Origin: Blasia pusilla
Lineage: Eukaryota; Marchantiophyta; Marchantiopsida; Blasiales
Direction of reading: 5' to 3'
Length of the DNA stretch: 64,000 nucleotides
Assembly: GCA_050084515.1 (NCBI GenBank)
Contig: CM114274.1
Location: forward strand, 11,284,001 to 11,348,000
Part shown: in pieces, positions 48,544 to 61,639 of the stretch
How positions within the stretch are numbered: the stretch's first letter is position 1
Layout: the number at the start of each line of letters is the position of its first letter
Translations under genes and position numbers: made by a program
The notes under the pieces: generated by a model
Told to the model about the DNA's origin: nothing
What the model saw: the letters and a program-made list of their open reading frames with translations, nothing else
The model's database searches: none

Positions 48544-50824
48544 CCTATCTTATGTGAACATTTTCCATGGAAGGACAACTAATATAAAGACCCTATTGTT
48601 CTTTTAAGAGCGCCATGGAATAAATTGAACCCTATTATTCTTCCACGAAATGTAATAAGTCTTCCGAGGGACACAATTAAAAAAACCCTTACTTTGTCGC
48701 ACGTTATGGGGCATATTTGTGGAAGTGAGACAGTTGAGCCCATCATTGATATGACACATATATTTTTTCCCATATGGCAATAGAAAACCTGAATATTCTG
48801 GAATTTTTCCAAAAAAATCAAAATTCCATACTTAATATTTGGTCGTAAATATTACGAGAATGTGATCAACCTTGATCAGAAGAAGGTTCTTAAGAGCCAT
48901 GATTCTAATGTTGAGCTTAAAAAACTATTACATCTATTCTTGTTGGATTTGATAGAAGGCGAGGAGCTAGAGACTCTGTTAGAATTTGGATTTTGTCATT
49001 GTAGAGAGTGGACGTGGCTCCACTTGCTTCGTAAGAATATATACCATGAAGAGTGGATTTGGGTATCTATTTCAATAAAAAGATCGATTTTGTTGTATGA
49101 ATGTATCTATGTGTATATAACGAGTCTTTCAATGTGATTGGAAGACCAACACTATGTATGGTATAGATGTGAGTGGACATGATACATGAAATCCTTCATT
49201 TGTAAATTTCTCTATCTCTACAATGATTTTTTTTTAATCTTTAAGGATGCTAAGTTAAAGAGATAAAGAATGAAAGAAAAAGGCTAATTTTTTCTTCTTT
49301 CATTTAATTCTGTAGTTAGTATTTTCTTCTTATATTCATTTTATTACTATATACCCATAATGGTATAGATTTTCTTAATCTTCAAAACATTAATCTATCT
49401 CCCTTTTCTTTGTTATCTTCTTTGCACCGTTGTAAAAAAATTACTGTGAATTTTTTATAAACTCGATTTTTAGCTTGATAGGTAGTGAAATTTTGACTAA
49501 GTCTAAATTTTGGAAAAAATATATTTGATTTTTTTGTTAAAGATGAGAAAAGGGGGTGAGAGAATGGTGGATCTAGACATGATTATTTTTCAAAATAATG
49601 AGAGCGATTTATTTTTTAGAATTGGGAGATAAGGCTTGGGATAGGAAATGGGGTTTTGATTTTCTTGGATACTTGTCAAGAAGGGAAAACATGACATGAA
49701 CTTTTGTCAAAAAAAAGGATAAGAAAGTTTTCTTCTTTCAAAGAATGAATTTCCAACGTAAATTTAATATTTTTAGGTCGAATGTCCACATCTGAAATAT
49801 CCAACCATAAAAGTTTATGAATCCCATCTCAAAGGAGGGGCCAAAAATATTTCACCATACATAGTCCACCATAATTTCACCATAAATATTTTTCTATTTT
49901 TGGAATTTCATGTTCATGGGTTTCTCTAAAAACTTTGAATGATCCAAAACTGTAAATATCCTTTGAGACACCTCCTTATGAAGGATGTGGAGGTGGCGTG
50001 TAGTGTTAAGAAAATTTTAAAACTTTGAAAAGTAAGATAATGAGAATATTTTGACAAAAAAAGCACTTAGGAGTAGGAAGTAGGAAGGAAGAAACACCTT
50101 TGTAAATATGTTTTGGTGAAATGCAGAGTAATCAAGGGTGCAATTGTTATGGAAGAGAACAACGATCTAGAGTAGTTCCAAGGATTGGAGGAAGATGTTT
50201 GTAAAAGGCCAAGGAATATTGAAGAAAACTTGACAAAGAAGTAGAATTGTCTTTGCACAAACTATATTTAAATGAAGACTCCCAACTAGGAAGAAGACAA
50301 GTACTTTGAGAAGACTCTATGGAGTAAGAAGAAGAAGACCCTTTAAGAGTACTTTGTATGAGATAAGTACCACCTCTTTGTGAAGAGTCACCTCTTTGCA
50401 AGGACCCCAATTAATGAAGAACTTTGGAGGAGTACTTTGCAAAGACTTTGCGAAGTACTCACCCATCATTATCCGTTCCATAACTTTGGAATGATCGTTA
50501 AGATACCAAAGGATAGCAAGTTGCCTGATCAGTCGGTGTCACGATGGTTAGTCAAGGAAATTACACTAGACTATTGAGATAGCAAGCATATTGCTATAAA
50601 TAGAATAAATGCTTTTAAAATGAAGCGGCATAGGTAATCCATAGACATCTTGGAGTGTATAATAGCACATCCTTGAGAGAGAGGATTGGTCATTCATCAT
50701 TAGGACAGCTAATGGTAATTACTACTAAGGTGACAATATTGATTTGATTGGGGTCACTCAAATACTTTGTTGTCCAATGTGGAGTCACTTTGGGAGTGTG
50801 TAAAGAGAAATAGTAGAAATTTGT

Positions 50825-50953
<129 letters not shown>

Positions 50954-51309
50954 AACTTGCAATGATGAGAAAGCAAATAGAGTCTTCTTCATCTCTTCTT
51001 GATGGAGTGACAACATCTCTCGTCTACATCGATTCTTCACTCATGGTTAAAAGTTGAACGTCTTTAGATCTTACTTGAGAGAATAGCACTGAAGGAAAAT
51101 GAATCTTGAAAGAGTTGAATTGAGTAATTAGTTATGAAGAGAAATCTGGAAATTTCCGAACTCGTTGCATCTGATATACAATCTTTCACTTTAATTATAT
51201 TTGTGAGGGATTGAGGGATGAACTTGATCCTCTTGGGGGATAAATTACCAAATATTGAATTTGAAAATTAGTGATGTATTACATGGCTCAAAGGAAACTT
51301 ATCCAAATG

Positions 51310-51760
51310 ACAGCAAATAGATATCCTTTGATTTGTAGTCATTCACTTATACTAAGAGCCTAGGTACTTCACGTCTACTTTTTTCCACTATTGTGATAAT
51401 AGTGACCTTAACGTTTTTTTCAAGTTTCTCATGAATCCAATCCTCGTCTAGGGATTTTGGCCTTCTGTCACACTTTTCTTTGATTTCTTGTGTAGACTAT
51501 CTTTGACCTCTTTATTCCACCTTACGATTATATCCAAATGAAATCAAATAGATGACATTGTCATTTGATTTGTAGCTAGTTATTCACTTATACTAAGAGG
51601 TTACTTCAAGTCCATCTTTTTCTACCAGTGTGATAGTAATAACCTCAATGTTTTTTTGAATTTTTTGATGAATCCAATCTTCATCTAGGGATTTTGGCCT
51701 CCTGGCACATTTTTCTTTCATTTCTTATGTAGAATATCTTTGACCTCTTTATTCCACCTT
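51310..51760. repeat. Degenerate tandem duplication of about 230 bp
   Basis: Two consecutive units share 'atagat.*cctttgatttgtag', 'ttattcacttatactaagag', 'tgtgataatagt.acct', 'gaatccaatc.tc.tctaggg' and 'atctttgacctctttattcc'. Non-coding. Confidence 0.75.
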
Positions 51761-51774
51761 ACCACACCTGCGCA

Positions 51775-52123
51775 GGGTAGGCTCAAGGACCGTAAAGGAC
51801 CCGCGGCCGAGCTCGCACAAGCCAGACAATGCCTGAGGCTTGGCGTGCATAAGACCCATAGGGTAGGCTCGACCTGCACTAGGCGGGCTTCATGCGGGCA
51901 TTGAGCTTGCCCTACGGGCTTTGCGCGGGCTTAGGGCGGGCCGATGCGGGCTATAAAATGGGCAACGGGTTCCTAGACTAGGCATGGGTTGGTTGAGCTC
52001 GGGTCTATGTTGTGGGTGGGGAGGGCTTGGGTGCGGGCTGTGGGTACATTGGTCCACATTGACATGTTCTTCGTAGGGACAGACATAGATCTGCTGATAC
52101 AAAATTTGTCTGTGTGCAACCTT
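51775..52123. repeat. GC-rich module adjoining the AAGGTTGCAC family
   Basis: Dense in 'gcgggct', 'gggctt' and 'gcataagac' words as in the interiors of the copies at 45201 and 54321, ending with 'tctgtgtgcaacctt' (52109-52123), which is the right terminus of the family. Confidence 0.6.
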
Positions 52124-52202
52124 GAAGGTTTCATATCAAAAAGGTCCATGTTCATGATGGACTTATGTCCATTCTATAGAAGGACTTGTCAATCCTACCT
52201 CC

Positions 52203-52678
52203 AAGGTTGCACACAAATAAAGTCCATGTCCGCGGATCTATGTCCATTCCTAGGACGGACTTACATATGTCTGTATAGGACCGAGTGCCCATTGCCCACA
52301 TTGGGCCCACTCCACCCAGAACGCACATCCGGGCTTTGCTAGCCCACACTCTAGTCCAATGATTCACCGATCATGTTTGCCATCCATTTTGTAGTCTGTA
52401 TCTCGCCCGCATAAGGCGTGGATGCTCAAAGCCCGTCCTATGTCTGCAAATTGCAAGCCCTAAAAGCCTTGTGCAACCTAGTGCGAGGCCTCGAGTGAGC
52501 CTCTCACGAGTTGGTACAAGCCTTCTGTTAACACACCAATTGGATCTTTGTTTGCCTCCCTTAATGTGAGCTCGCACCTATTCCTGCATGGATGATTTGG
52601 GTACCAAGAAAACCTGGACATGGGGCCCGTTGCGCAAGTCTGTCCCATGGATGGACAAGTCTGTTTATGTGCAACCTT
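52203..52678. repeat. Best-bounded copy of the AAGGTTGCAC family (476 bp)
   Basis: The left end is AAGGTTGCACACAAATAAAG and the right end, read in complement, AAGGTTGCACATAAACAGAC, so the termini are inverted repeats of at least 15 bp. Next inward lie GGAC...GTCC palindromes. The interior is GC-rich with no open frame of note. This matches a non-autonomous DNA transposon layout. Confidence 0.7.
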
Positions 52679-54320
52679 CCCCCATATTTCCCCGCCCCAC
52701 CCCATCCTATCTCCCACCATGAGCAATATCCTATCTCTTACCAATAAGTATAGGCCCCACCTCTTACCAATCCATGTCGACAAATATGTCTAGACTTGTC
52801 CGTCCATGCCCATCTTAGGGATGGACTTGTTTGCTTTTGTGCAACTATGGAGATTATGGATGCAGGGTGGGATGGATGGATGGATGGATGAGATTGATGG
52901 GCGGATTGGGGATGGATGATCTATTAGCGCATGATCATAAAAGTCACCATTGTAATTGATACCTTGGTCCATCAACACTTCTTCTAGTGCACAAAGATGA
53001 TGTACTACTCAATTAAGAAATACATAAGCCAATTCCTCGCTTGATATGTTGAAAAATTTCATCAAATCTATTCAATTGAAGTGCCCCGTTATGACCAATA
53101 CATGTTGAATATGGCGTAATGTCAATACTAAAGATCCTACAAAATCCAAAATCTAGTGATATTCTATTGTATGATGGATAATGGATGTAAGTGTGGTAAG
53201 AGAACACTAAATAATACTTGCATTCTATCATAGACAATGTATTGACTACAAACATGAATCAACATACCACACCACCAAAAAAAAATCTCAAGCAAGCAAT
53301 AAGAGTACTTGACTTCAAAATAATTCGACTCCTTGTGAGGATGTTTCATCAACTTTTTCTGACTACACAGGATGAAGAAATATCTGCATACTCCTAATTA
53401 AACTTGAACCCCACGCATCCTATTCGATAGTCCTTCTTCAACCTCTAAGCTCCTTGCTAGCAATTCTCGCTTTCTAGCAACCATAGTCACTAGGCCTATT
53501 TCGATGCTAGAGCGCAAGTACTCTAAGACCACCTCATTATCATGGATATCTTCATTTCTTACTAACTTTGGATTTGAAGACTCGCCAGCCAACCTTGTTC
53601 TTGAAGTGGATGCCAATAATGTTGTCTTTTGAAATGGTAGTTTTTCTTATATTGATATCCATTTCAAAAAGAGATATTTACTTCAAATATTCCTTTATTT
53701 ACAGTTATGTAAAGAGTAAAAAGAATTTTTATTTAGGCTTTTTCTTTCACACATTAAATTAATTCTACAAACAAAGTCCCCCAAAAAATATGGAATTCTC
53801 TCAAAATACAATGATCAAATTATCAAAATTTAGTTTAAATGATCATCATTATTAATTTTCTCATACATCATTTCAAAAAATAATTCTTTTTTAAAAATTA
53901 GAATCTAATTGTGTCCAAAATTTCATCCACCTTTTTCAAAATCTCTCTTCTAAAAAATAGTCGCAATTTAATAGAAACAATCATACTTTTGTTGGGCCTA
54001 ATCCATGGCATGAGAAATACTTGTTAAACACAATAACTTTCATATCTTCTCAAAAATGTTTCTTTCTACATTTTGTAATTTTTTAACAAGAGCGTCAAGG
54101 CACATTATGAATTTTTTTTTGCACATATTCAAATAATTGATGAGATTATGGAGTACAAAAGTTATAATAACATAAACCGGATTAAATGAGTTAATGATTA
54201 GAAACTAAGAAACCACGGAAACCGAGAACAAACAAGTCTAAACATGCCCAACGAGTCCCCCACTTGCACCCAAGCTTGCCGAGCCTATAATGTAGACTTG
54301 GGCTTGGCGGGCTAAGGGCA
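52679..54320. other. Intergenic DNA
   Basis: Contains a further partial copy of the repeat family up to about 52855 and a GGAT repeat near 52870-52900. The minus-strand frames at 53013-53352 and 53398-53616 have no recognised domain. From 53620 on the sequence is AT-rich without features. Confidence 0.4.
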
Positions 54321-55003
54321 AGGTTGCATACTGAATATTACTGACAAAGTCTGTATCTGTGGACATGTTTGTGTAGGCGCGGGTATCCGTAGCCCGCACT
54401 CGAGCCTACCCCGCCCGCAACGTACATCCATGCTCGGCCAACCCGTACCCAGTCTAAGCACCCGCCGCCCATTTTGTAGCCCGCACTAGCCCATCCTAAG
54501 TCTGCGGGATGGTGTGGGCTCCATGTGGGCCAACTCATGCCAAGGTTGCAGATGGACATGTCCGTGTCCGTGGACATGTCCATGTCCGTCCTATGGAAGG
54601 ACTTGTCCGTATAGGCCCCACCTTTCCCTTCTTTCTCATTCCTTTTACTTGCCTTCGTGTTCCATACTCCTCCATTTCTTCCTCCCTCGACTTCCACTCC
54701 CTCCTCCCTCATTGCTCCTCTTATCCTTGCCTTGCCTTCCATCATGAACTAAAAGTGTGGGTCCCATCTCTTGGAACCCATGTCCGTGGACATATCCAGA
54801 CTTGTCCATCCGTGTCCTTCCTAAGGAAGGACTTGTCCGTTTTTGTGCAACTATGACTCCTGCCCACCTCCCCTAATCTGAGCGCACACATGTTTCGACG
54901 TCCTAAGCCCGTGCGAGCCACACGGTACCAGAAAAACCCGAGTGGGAGACCCGTTGGGTATGTCCGTCCCATGGATGGAGATTTCCGTTTTTGTGCAATC
55001 ATC
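54321..55003. repeat. Nested copies of the AAGGTTGCAC family
   Basis: Termini occur at 54321 (left, 'gcaaggttgcatact'), 54541 (left, 'ccaaggttgcagatgg'), 54838-54857 (right, 'ccgtttttgtgcaactatg') and 54986-55003 (right, 'ccgtttttgtgcaatc'). The segment 54541-54857 is a compact copy closely matching 13418-13672. The arrangement suggests one copy inserted in another. GTCCGTGGACATGTCC palindromes are frequent. Confidence 0.65.
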
Positions 55004-55087
55004 GCTCGGGGACGTGCGAGGTGTGGGTACCTAAGCCCGCATGCACATGTCCAAATTAGTATATTCTCTCGTCTCTGTCCCTCTTGC

Positions 55088-55338
55088 TTATTCATCCTCG
55101 GGTTAGGTCCTGGAGTCGAGTTAAGCAACGGAGGCATTTGGAAATTTTTTTACGTCCAAGCCAAATTTGAATATACGACCAACTTCCTAGTAGAGGGAGG
55201 AATTGCCCACTGTGCTAAAGTAAAATCCACACTAGGACAAAGAACATAAAACTTTTATTCTTGTTTTACGGGAAAATTCCAGAGAGGACTCAGGGTTAAC
55301 TAACTCAACCTCTAGTTAGATAGCCCGAGGATGAATAG
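55088..55338. mobile_element. MITE-like element 1 (251 bp)
   Basis: Left terminus TTATTCATCCTCGGGTTAG; right terminus in complement reads TATTCATCCTCGGG. No coding. Shares its terminus with element 2 at 55651. The short length and terminal inverted repeats fit a miniature inverted-repeat transposon; no clear target duplication is seen. Confidence 0.55.
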
Positions 55339-55394
55339 GCGTGAGGTCTCCTTCAAGCCTTCACTATGGACGTGAGCTAGCGCCCGCGCCAGAA

Positions 55395-55620
55395 TGAACA
55401 GTCGACACAAGATAGACTAGTGGGCAGCCCATGCCATGCATGGCAGTGAACGGACTAATCATGTTGCACACAAAATCTTTTTTTGGTGCGGAGGGTGAAA
55501 CATTTTCTTGTTGCGCATAGAATAGAGAAAATATTTTCTTGTTGCCCGATTGTCACATGTCAAGCAAAGGGTTTGCAAATCAAGATGGCACTCTCCAATA
55601 ATATTGGTTCATGGATTTAG
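55395..55620 (-). repeat. Unclassified dispersed repeat, copy 2
   Basis: Minus-strand counterpart of 17450-17670: 'gagagtgccatcttgatttg', 'gacatgtgacaatcgggcaa' and 'catgcatggcatgggc' in the same order. It lies between the two MITE-like elements. Confidence 0.7.
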
Positions 55621-55650
55621 TACCCATCCACTCAAAGTTGCTCCTTGCGC

Positions 55651-55857
55651 TTATTCATCCTCGGATTAGTGAGACAATGGTTAGAAATGGATTACAATTC
55701 AAGAGGGGGCTCGTTCAAAAAAATCCGCTCGTAACCAGTGACCTCCCTCTCTACAATGAATAGTAAGTGGTATCAATAAAAGATTTGTTCTCTTATCTAA
55801 ACGGAACCAATGGTGAAAGGATTTTGACCTTGGGTTAACTAACCCGAGGATGAATAA
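55651..55857. mobile_element. MITE-like element 2 (207 bp)
   Basis: Termini TTATTCATCCTCGGATTAG (55651-55669) and CTAACCCGAGGATGAATAA (55839-55857) are inverted repeats with one mismatch in 19. No coding. Same terminal family as element 1. Confidence 0.65.
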
Positions 55858-56605
55858 CGATGAGGGTTTAGGGTGGCTCCATGCATGGGGAGTTTTCTCA
55901 CGGGAATGTCCAGTCGGAAACACTAATTCCTAATCCCGGTTTGATACGAAATTAAAAGAAACCTGCTAGCTTTACCCGTAACTCCGGATCTCCCATAACA
56001 TTTGCTAAGCATCCGCTGGATAGAGCGTTCGTAAACTTGGACCTCCGGATCCTGGAGACTGCTTCTCTACCCGAGGTCCGAGGATCTTGTTCGGGCTCCG
56101 AAGATTCCCGAGTTAAATGGAAACTCGAGTAATGGAAGAAATGATTCGTTCGCGTTCCCACAACCTCTGCGCTGGTAGCTGAGCCATCGCCGCAACTAGC
56201 TCACGTGTTGTCCCGGAATTCGCTGCCGGACTGCCGCTCGTGGAAATCGCGAGTTCATCTGCCGCAAGCCGCAAAGCTGCCGCAAACGTGTTCAAATTGG
56301 GTCTAGGAAATGGGAACAAAGAATAAATGGCGGTCACTTGGTCTTTGCCGTGACCCAACAAAGACCACAGTAGAGAGCAGCGGGACCCAACAGAAACCAC
56401 AGTAGAGAACAGGGGACAAGCCAAAATGAATAAGGCTAGAGGTTTGTACTATATGGATTATTATTATTATTACTACTTTTCATTTTGCAAGTTTGTATTT
56501 TCAATTAAATTGATATAATATAGCACCTGAAAATTACCAACCCCAGTAATTAATATTTTCTATCAATTTTTTACGCTTATAGTTTTCGTCGTTTTTATGT
56601 CGTCG

Positions 56606-57225
56606 CTACTCCATGCGGGATTCCCTCATTCGTGCCGATCTCTACATGACACGTGAGGCTGAGGTGGTGGTGGCGGACGTGGTAGTCACAGATCCTACGC
56701 GGGAGGCAGTGTGAGCCCAAGTGGTGGCCCAAGGGCGAATGCTACAAGGAGCGGCGGCGGCGGTGAAGAAGACACATATCTCTGATCGACTACACGAGGA
56801 CATATCTTCATCCCCCCCCGGCCATAGAGATGTATGGGGCTATGGGGAGAGGTTCGACTTCGTTCTTACGGACTGCGCCCATCATCTCCACTCGAGAAAT
56901 GGGTTGTCCTTAGCTCTGCGATTCTGTATTGTGCAAGCGGCAGGTCTCCATAAGCGTTGCAAACAAGCGTGCCAGGCTAATGGGATTTTTGCGGCGGGCT
57001 CGGTGTGGGAGACGGGCGCTAGAGGCCCACTTAGTAGTAGTCATAGCTCTCTTGTTGTTGTTGATATTGTCTCTGCTTTGTTGGTGAGTTTAAGCCGTTA
57101 GGGGGAATGCCCCCTTCTTCCTTTTTGGTCTTGTTGTGGCCTTGAGGTTTTGACTCTTTGAGTCCCCTCTTTTGTACTTTCCGATGGGTTTTCCATCACT
57201 CGTTTTTATCGAAGTGCATCTTCAT
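56606..57225 (+). mobile_element. 5'-truncated LINE 3' end, plus strand
   Basis: A 620-bp copy of the 3' end of the LINE found at 57325-59930, in the opposite orientation. It encodes fragments such as SLIRADLYMTREAEVVVADVVV, HISDRLHEDI and RNGLSLALRFCIV, and carries the 3' tail with 'gatgggttttccatcactcg'. 5' truncation is typical of target-primed LINE insertion. Confidence 0.85.
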
Positions 57226-57324
57226 TTTTTTATGTACGTTTCTCTTGAATATCGTTTATAAAATGCACGTTTTACGTTTTGCTTAAAATAAAACCTTTTA
57301 GTAAACTTTGGCACCATGCAGTGA

Positions 57325-59930
57325 GCGAGAAGACAAAGATGCACCGATAAAACGAGTGATGGAAAACCCATCGGAAGTACAAAAGAGGGGACTCAAAGAG
57401 TCAAAACCTGAAGGCCACAACAAGACCAGAAAGGAAGAAGGGGGCATTCCCCCTAACGCATTTAAACTCACCAACAGCAGAGACAATATCAGAACAACAA
57501 GAGAGCTATGACTACTACTAAGTGGGCTCTAGCGCCGGGCCTCCCCCCGAGCCCGCCGCAAAATCCCATTAGCCTGGCACGCCGCAACGCTATGGAGACC
57601 CGCCGCTTACAATACGTAATCGCAGAGCTAAGGACAACCCATTTCTCGAGTGGAGATGATGGGCGCAGTCCGTGAAGTATGAACGAGTCGAACCTCTCCC
57701 CATAGCCCCATACATCTCTATGGCTGTGGGGATGAAGATGTGTCCTCGTGTAGTCGATCAGAGATATATGTGTCTTTCGCCCGCCGCCGCCGCCGCTTCT
57801 TGTAGCATTCGCCTTGGGCCACCACTTGGGCTCGCACCGCCTCCCGTAGGATCTCTGTGACTACCACGCCCGCCACAACCACCTCAGCCTCACGTGTCAT
57901 GTAGAGATCGGCACGAATGAGGGAATCCCGCATGGAGTAGTGCCTCTCTCTCTACACATGGAAGCCACTCTCCCGAGCAATATCGAACATGATATCCCGC
58001 GACTTTGCATCGTGAGTGGCTATCCTCTCACCCCAAACAAGACAGCGTGCCAAATGCACACCAAGTGGATCCAGGCTCGGCGACACTCGCGAGTGTGTCG
58101 AACCAACCACCGATGGTTGGGGAGGCCAAGCGGAACCGCATCATTTGTGGTATAGGTAAGTGGTGCGACACGGAAAGCTTGAGAAGGGGCGCCCCTACCC
58201 ATGAGCTTGCCCCCTTTCCGGAGCAAGAGCGAATACGGGCCCTAACCTCCATGGGGATATTCCGTCGGACATAGTGCCTCTAAAAACTGCCTCAAAGTGG
58301 GCTTCCATCAAGGAAGATTGGAGCCTAGAGTCGACCGGAGGTAACTAAGGAGGAGAAAGTGGGGAGAACGGCTCGCCTCAACTCGAAGGAATCTCTACAA
58401 GTCGTGAGTGAAGACGAAGTGGGAAAGAGCCATCCTGACCGGGAGACGTAGTGTAGAAGGAGCGGTCTATCTCTAACCAAAAATCGGGAGCAAGGAGGGG
58501 TGCCACTGTGGCCCAACTCCCTAAAAAAGCGGAGGGCGCCACTAACTCGGTCGAGAGAAGACCTACTCCACCAAAAGAAATCAGCCAAGAGGCGTGTCTA
58601 CGAGCTAACTCCCCCATGGGGCACTCTAAGGAGCCGGGTCCTAGAAGATCCCCAAACACCTGCATGAGCTTCCTATCAAAGGATCTATATAGGGAAGAAA
58701 GGTGACTAGATGTCCAGACAGTTCTAGTGAGGTAACCAGGTCTATGAGCAAAACAAGAAGAGAGAATGCCGAAGGTGACTTGAGGGTCACCAATCCTCGT
58801 AAGATCATCAACGTGGAGAAGATCCTCGGTAAGAGCCGCTGCCACGAAAGTCGATACAAAGTCCTGGCTCCCGAGCGGTACTCCCAAGACTCGAAGCCCT
58901 CCGACAGGTCGCAAGAAGCCGTCGGGTAAATGTAGATCATCACGTAGGCCTGATGGAGACCAAGCCTTGCACTTCCCCACCTTCACCGCCAGGCCGACAC
59001 GTGCCAACTATGCTGAAAAGTGCTCGAATGCAGGGACAACCAGATCTCCAGGACCAACAATATGAGTATCATCCGCCGTGAAGGGAACATGCAACCCGGA
59101 AAGCCTCCACCGTAGAAAGAACCGCTCGGTAATGAGCCACAAAAACAACGCGCCACCCAGGAGGGTCACCCCGACGAGTCCGTGTAGAGACTCCAAGACC
59201 GTGACCTCCTCCTCGAATCGACCATGGTGGAAATAGAGGGCCGAAGGGGCCCCATAGAAAGCCTGCACAAAGGGAATGAGGCTCGCCATGGGGCCACCCG
59301 CGTCCCTTCAACTCTGTGAATATAGTAGCCCAAGATCTTGAGTTGAAGGCGTTCTCCACGCCCACTTGGAGAACCACCCACTCTGGATGTACATCTAGAC
59401 AAGCCCTCAAACCTAAGGCAACCGTCTCACATCCGGTGGCGTGGCAACTCCAAAGCGATGCGGACTCAGATGTGACTGGAAAGCCTCACGGAATTGCAAA
59501 GCGAGAGTACGACTCACCAACCGCAAGAGCACCTCACCTATGGCAATCGGACGGATACCACCACCCCCCTTTGACAACGCCAAAAGTCGCCCCGCCCCTA
59601 ATACTTGGGCCACTGCTGTTGGCACTCTCCCCTGAGCTAGGTGAGAGGTAACCTGAAGCAACTCGGAGAAGCCGCTAGCGGTGTCCTCGGAAGGAAAGCA
59701 ATCACAAAGGTGTTCGTACATCATACCAGACAAACCTCCGGCCGCAATCCTCGGAGAACGTCCGAGTGCCCGTGCAAAGAGGGACGGGTCAAGGCATATA
59801 ACCGTGTCAGTGTCAAGGTGGAAGTCACGGCAAAAGCTGGAATGTCAACCGATGGGACGAGAAGTAGGGGGTGGTGGTGCATGAAGCGACTATTTCGTTG
59901 GCGGTTCCGAACTTCGGGTGAGCCCTTGTT
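57325..59930 (-). mobile_element. Decayed LINE with reverse transcriptase, minus strand
   Basis: A non-LTR retrotransposon. Reading from the right: GGGGIRPIAIGEVLLRLVSR (about 59560) and SPHRFGVATP; VLQVGVENAFNS (about 59360; the usual D of VDVENAF is G here); the catalytic segment FTADDTHIVGP with ADD at 59076-59068; VGLAVKVGKCKAWSPSG and LGVPLGSQDFV (thumb); then a C-terminal domain down to 57700 with RADLYMTREAEVV. Frames change at about 59411, 59290 and 59008 and again after 58378, so the protein is broken. Upstream of 59733 the trace fades. No endonuclease domain is seen, so the copy is 5' incomplete. Confidence 0.85.
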
Positions 59931-61639
59931 CAGTTATATTTATAGCAATTACAGCGAAAATATCATTTGTTTGACTGCAGTTTAAATATGGAGAGACATT
60001 TCGGTATTCCGAAGTTCCAGGACGTTTGGGGATTATCTAACTGTAGCTATAATCCAGCAAGACAACTTCGCTCACGTTGGGGAGTATCTGCACGTGGCTT
60101 ACGTGGACAGTAAGTTCCCCGTGTCTTCCGATGTCATACCGGATCTCCCTACATAAAACTCCCTGTTTCGGACTTCCGATTCGATTGATGCCCGAAAATA
60201 TGCATCCACTTCATTATAAAGTGGAAGCCTATTCGAAGGCTCTCGCTTCACACTCTTCTGTGTATGGAATTGTCGAGGTGTATTGTTCACACCAGTTATT
60301 CCGCTGTCGATGGAAAGCGGATTTCTATGCCTTCGAAAAGGACCCGGTGGCTACACTCGCTTGAAGAGCGGAATTCGCCCATATTTCACGTGTGTCTTAG
60401 GATTCCAGATTGGACAAACTTTGTCACGACGTCCCTGAGCTACGATAGAATAAGAGAATAACATTCCGTGTAGAAAAGGATGAGCAATTAGTAAGGTCAG
60501 TTTGTTCCTTGTGCCCGCTGCGGCTTTCATTTGTAAGCTGCGTTGAGACGAAGTGGGCCGTAATGTCTCAACGTAATAGCCAGATGAACCGCGCGTAAGT
60601 GGGTGAAACGTATAGTTAGAAGCTCCAATTTTCGAACGAAACGTTTCCGCGATGAAAGATAGACCGGATCACTCCAGTATGGTCTCAGATATGTACGTGA
60701 ATTTTCTTACTGAGCGAGTTCGAGTGAGACACCGTACGCAGGGACGCGTACGATGTGCAGATTAGTAATCGCTTTTTGCGACAGACTTGATTGAGGATGA
60801 GTAATTCATTGTTGAAAGTTCAAACACGGCGTCTAGGTGTTTCACAAACTTTCGCGATCGTGCTTAAAACTCAAAGGAATCTCCATTTTTCCTGAAAATG
60901 CTTCTCGGATCCTCCACTTTTATTCGCATTCAATTTGGACCCTATCGATTGCTCGCAATGCAGCTTAATACGTGTATGGGAGAATCGTCTTGCTTGGATT
61001 GCAATCGCAGCTCGGTGGAGTTGTTCTTACCCATGAGCTACATGTCATAATCTCGTGTCACTGAGAGTACAACTTTTTGGTAATGTGGTACTAGATCCAG
61101 TAAGATCGTCGGAGGAATCGGTACGACCTGAGCATGGACTACAGCTTCGGTGAAACATCTCGCTCGGGTAATACTCATACATTTCTATTTGCATCAGGAT
61201 TCTTTTCATTCATGATCACAGCAGTTCATTTGGCTTACGTTTTGTTTCCATAAGCATTCAATATCCACATCTTCAACGATCTTGCGGAGGTTTTTTCTAA
61301 ACACACGTCATTATGAATTCTTAGCTGTCACCATCGTAACGCATTTGCAGGAAGATAGATACTCCATTCTCCTCCAAGGTTAGGTGAACTTCGTTAGTCT
61401 CATAAAACAACGTTTCTTCGGGATCGATGGCTATGGCGGTCCGTCGACTACGTAAGGACGTAGTGCATCTTTCTCTAGACATATCGCTACAACACTGAGC
61501 AACTACATACTGACTTGAAGCTTTGCTGCCGTTGGGGCGTTCTCCGTGGTGGTCCACTATCATATCGGTGGGGATGACGTCTCACCAGGTTTACGCTCGG
61601 GTTCGAGAGTCCATAGCTGCCTACAGGGCTGCTCAAAAC
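59931..61639. other. Intergenic DNA and upstream region of the lectin kinase
   Basis: No supportable gene. The last few hundred bases should be promoter and leader of the lectin receptor kinase; no clear TATA box was picked out. Confidence 0.4.

Noticed and set aside
58325-59410. Overlapping frames on both strands across the LINE
   Set aside because: The plus-strand frames are shadows; only the minus-strand series carries reverse-transcriptase motifs.
61523-61639. Longer N-terminus for the lectin kinase, including an ATG at 61574
   Set aside because: The frame is open upstream, but an earlier start would place 22 residues ahead of the signal peptide. The ATG at 61640 puts the signal peptide at the N-terminus.
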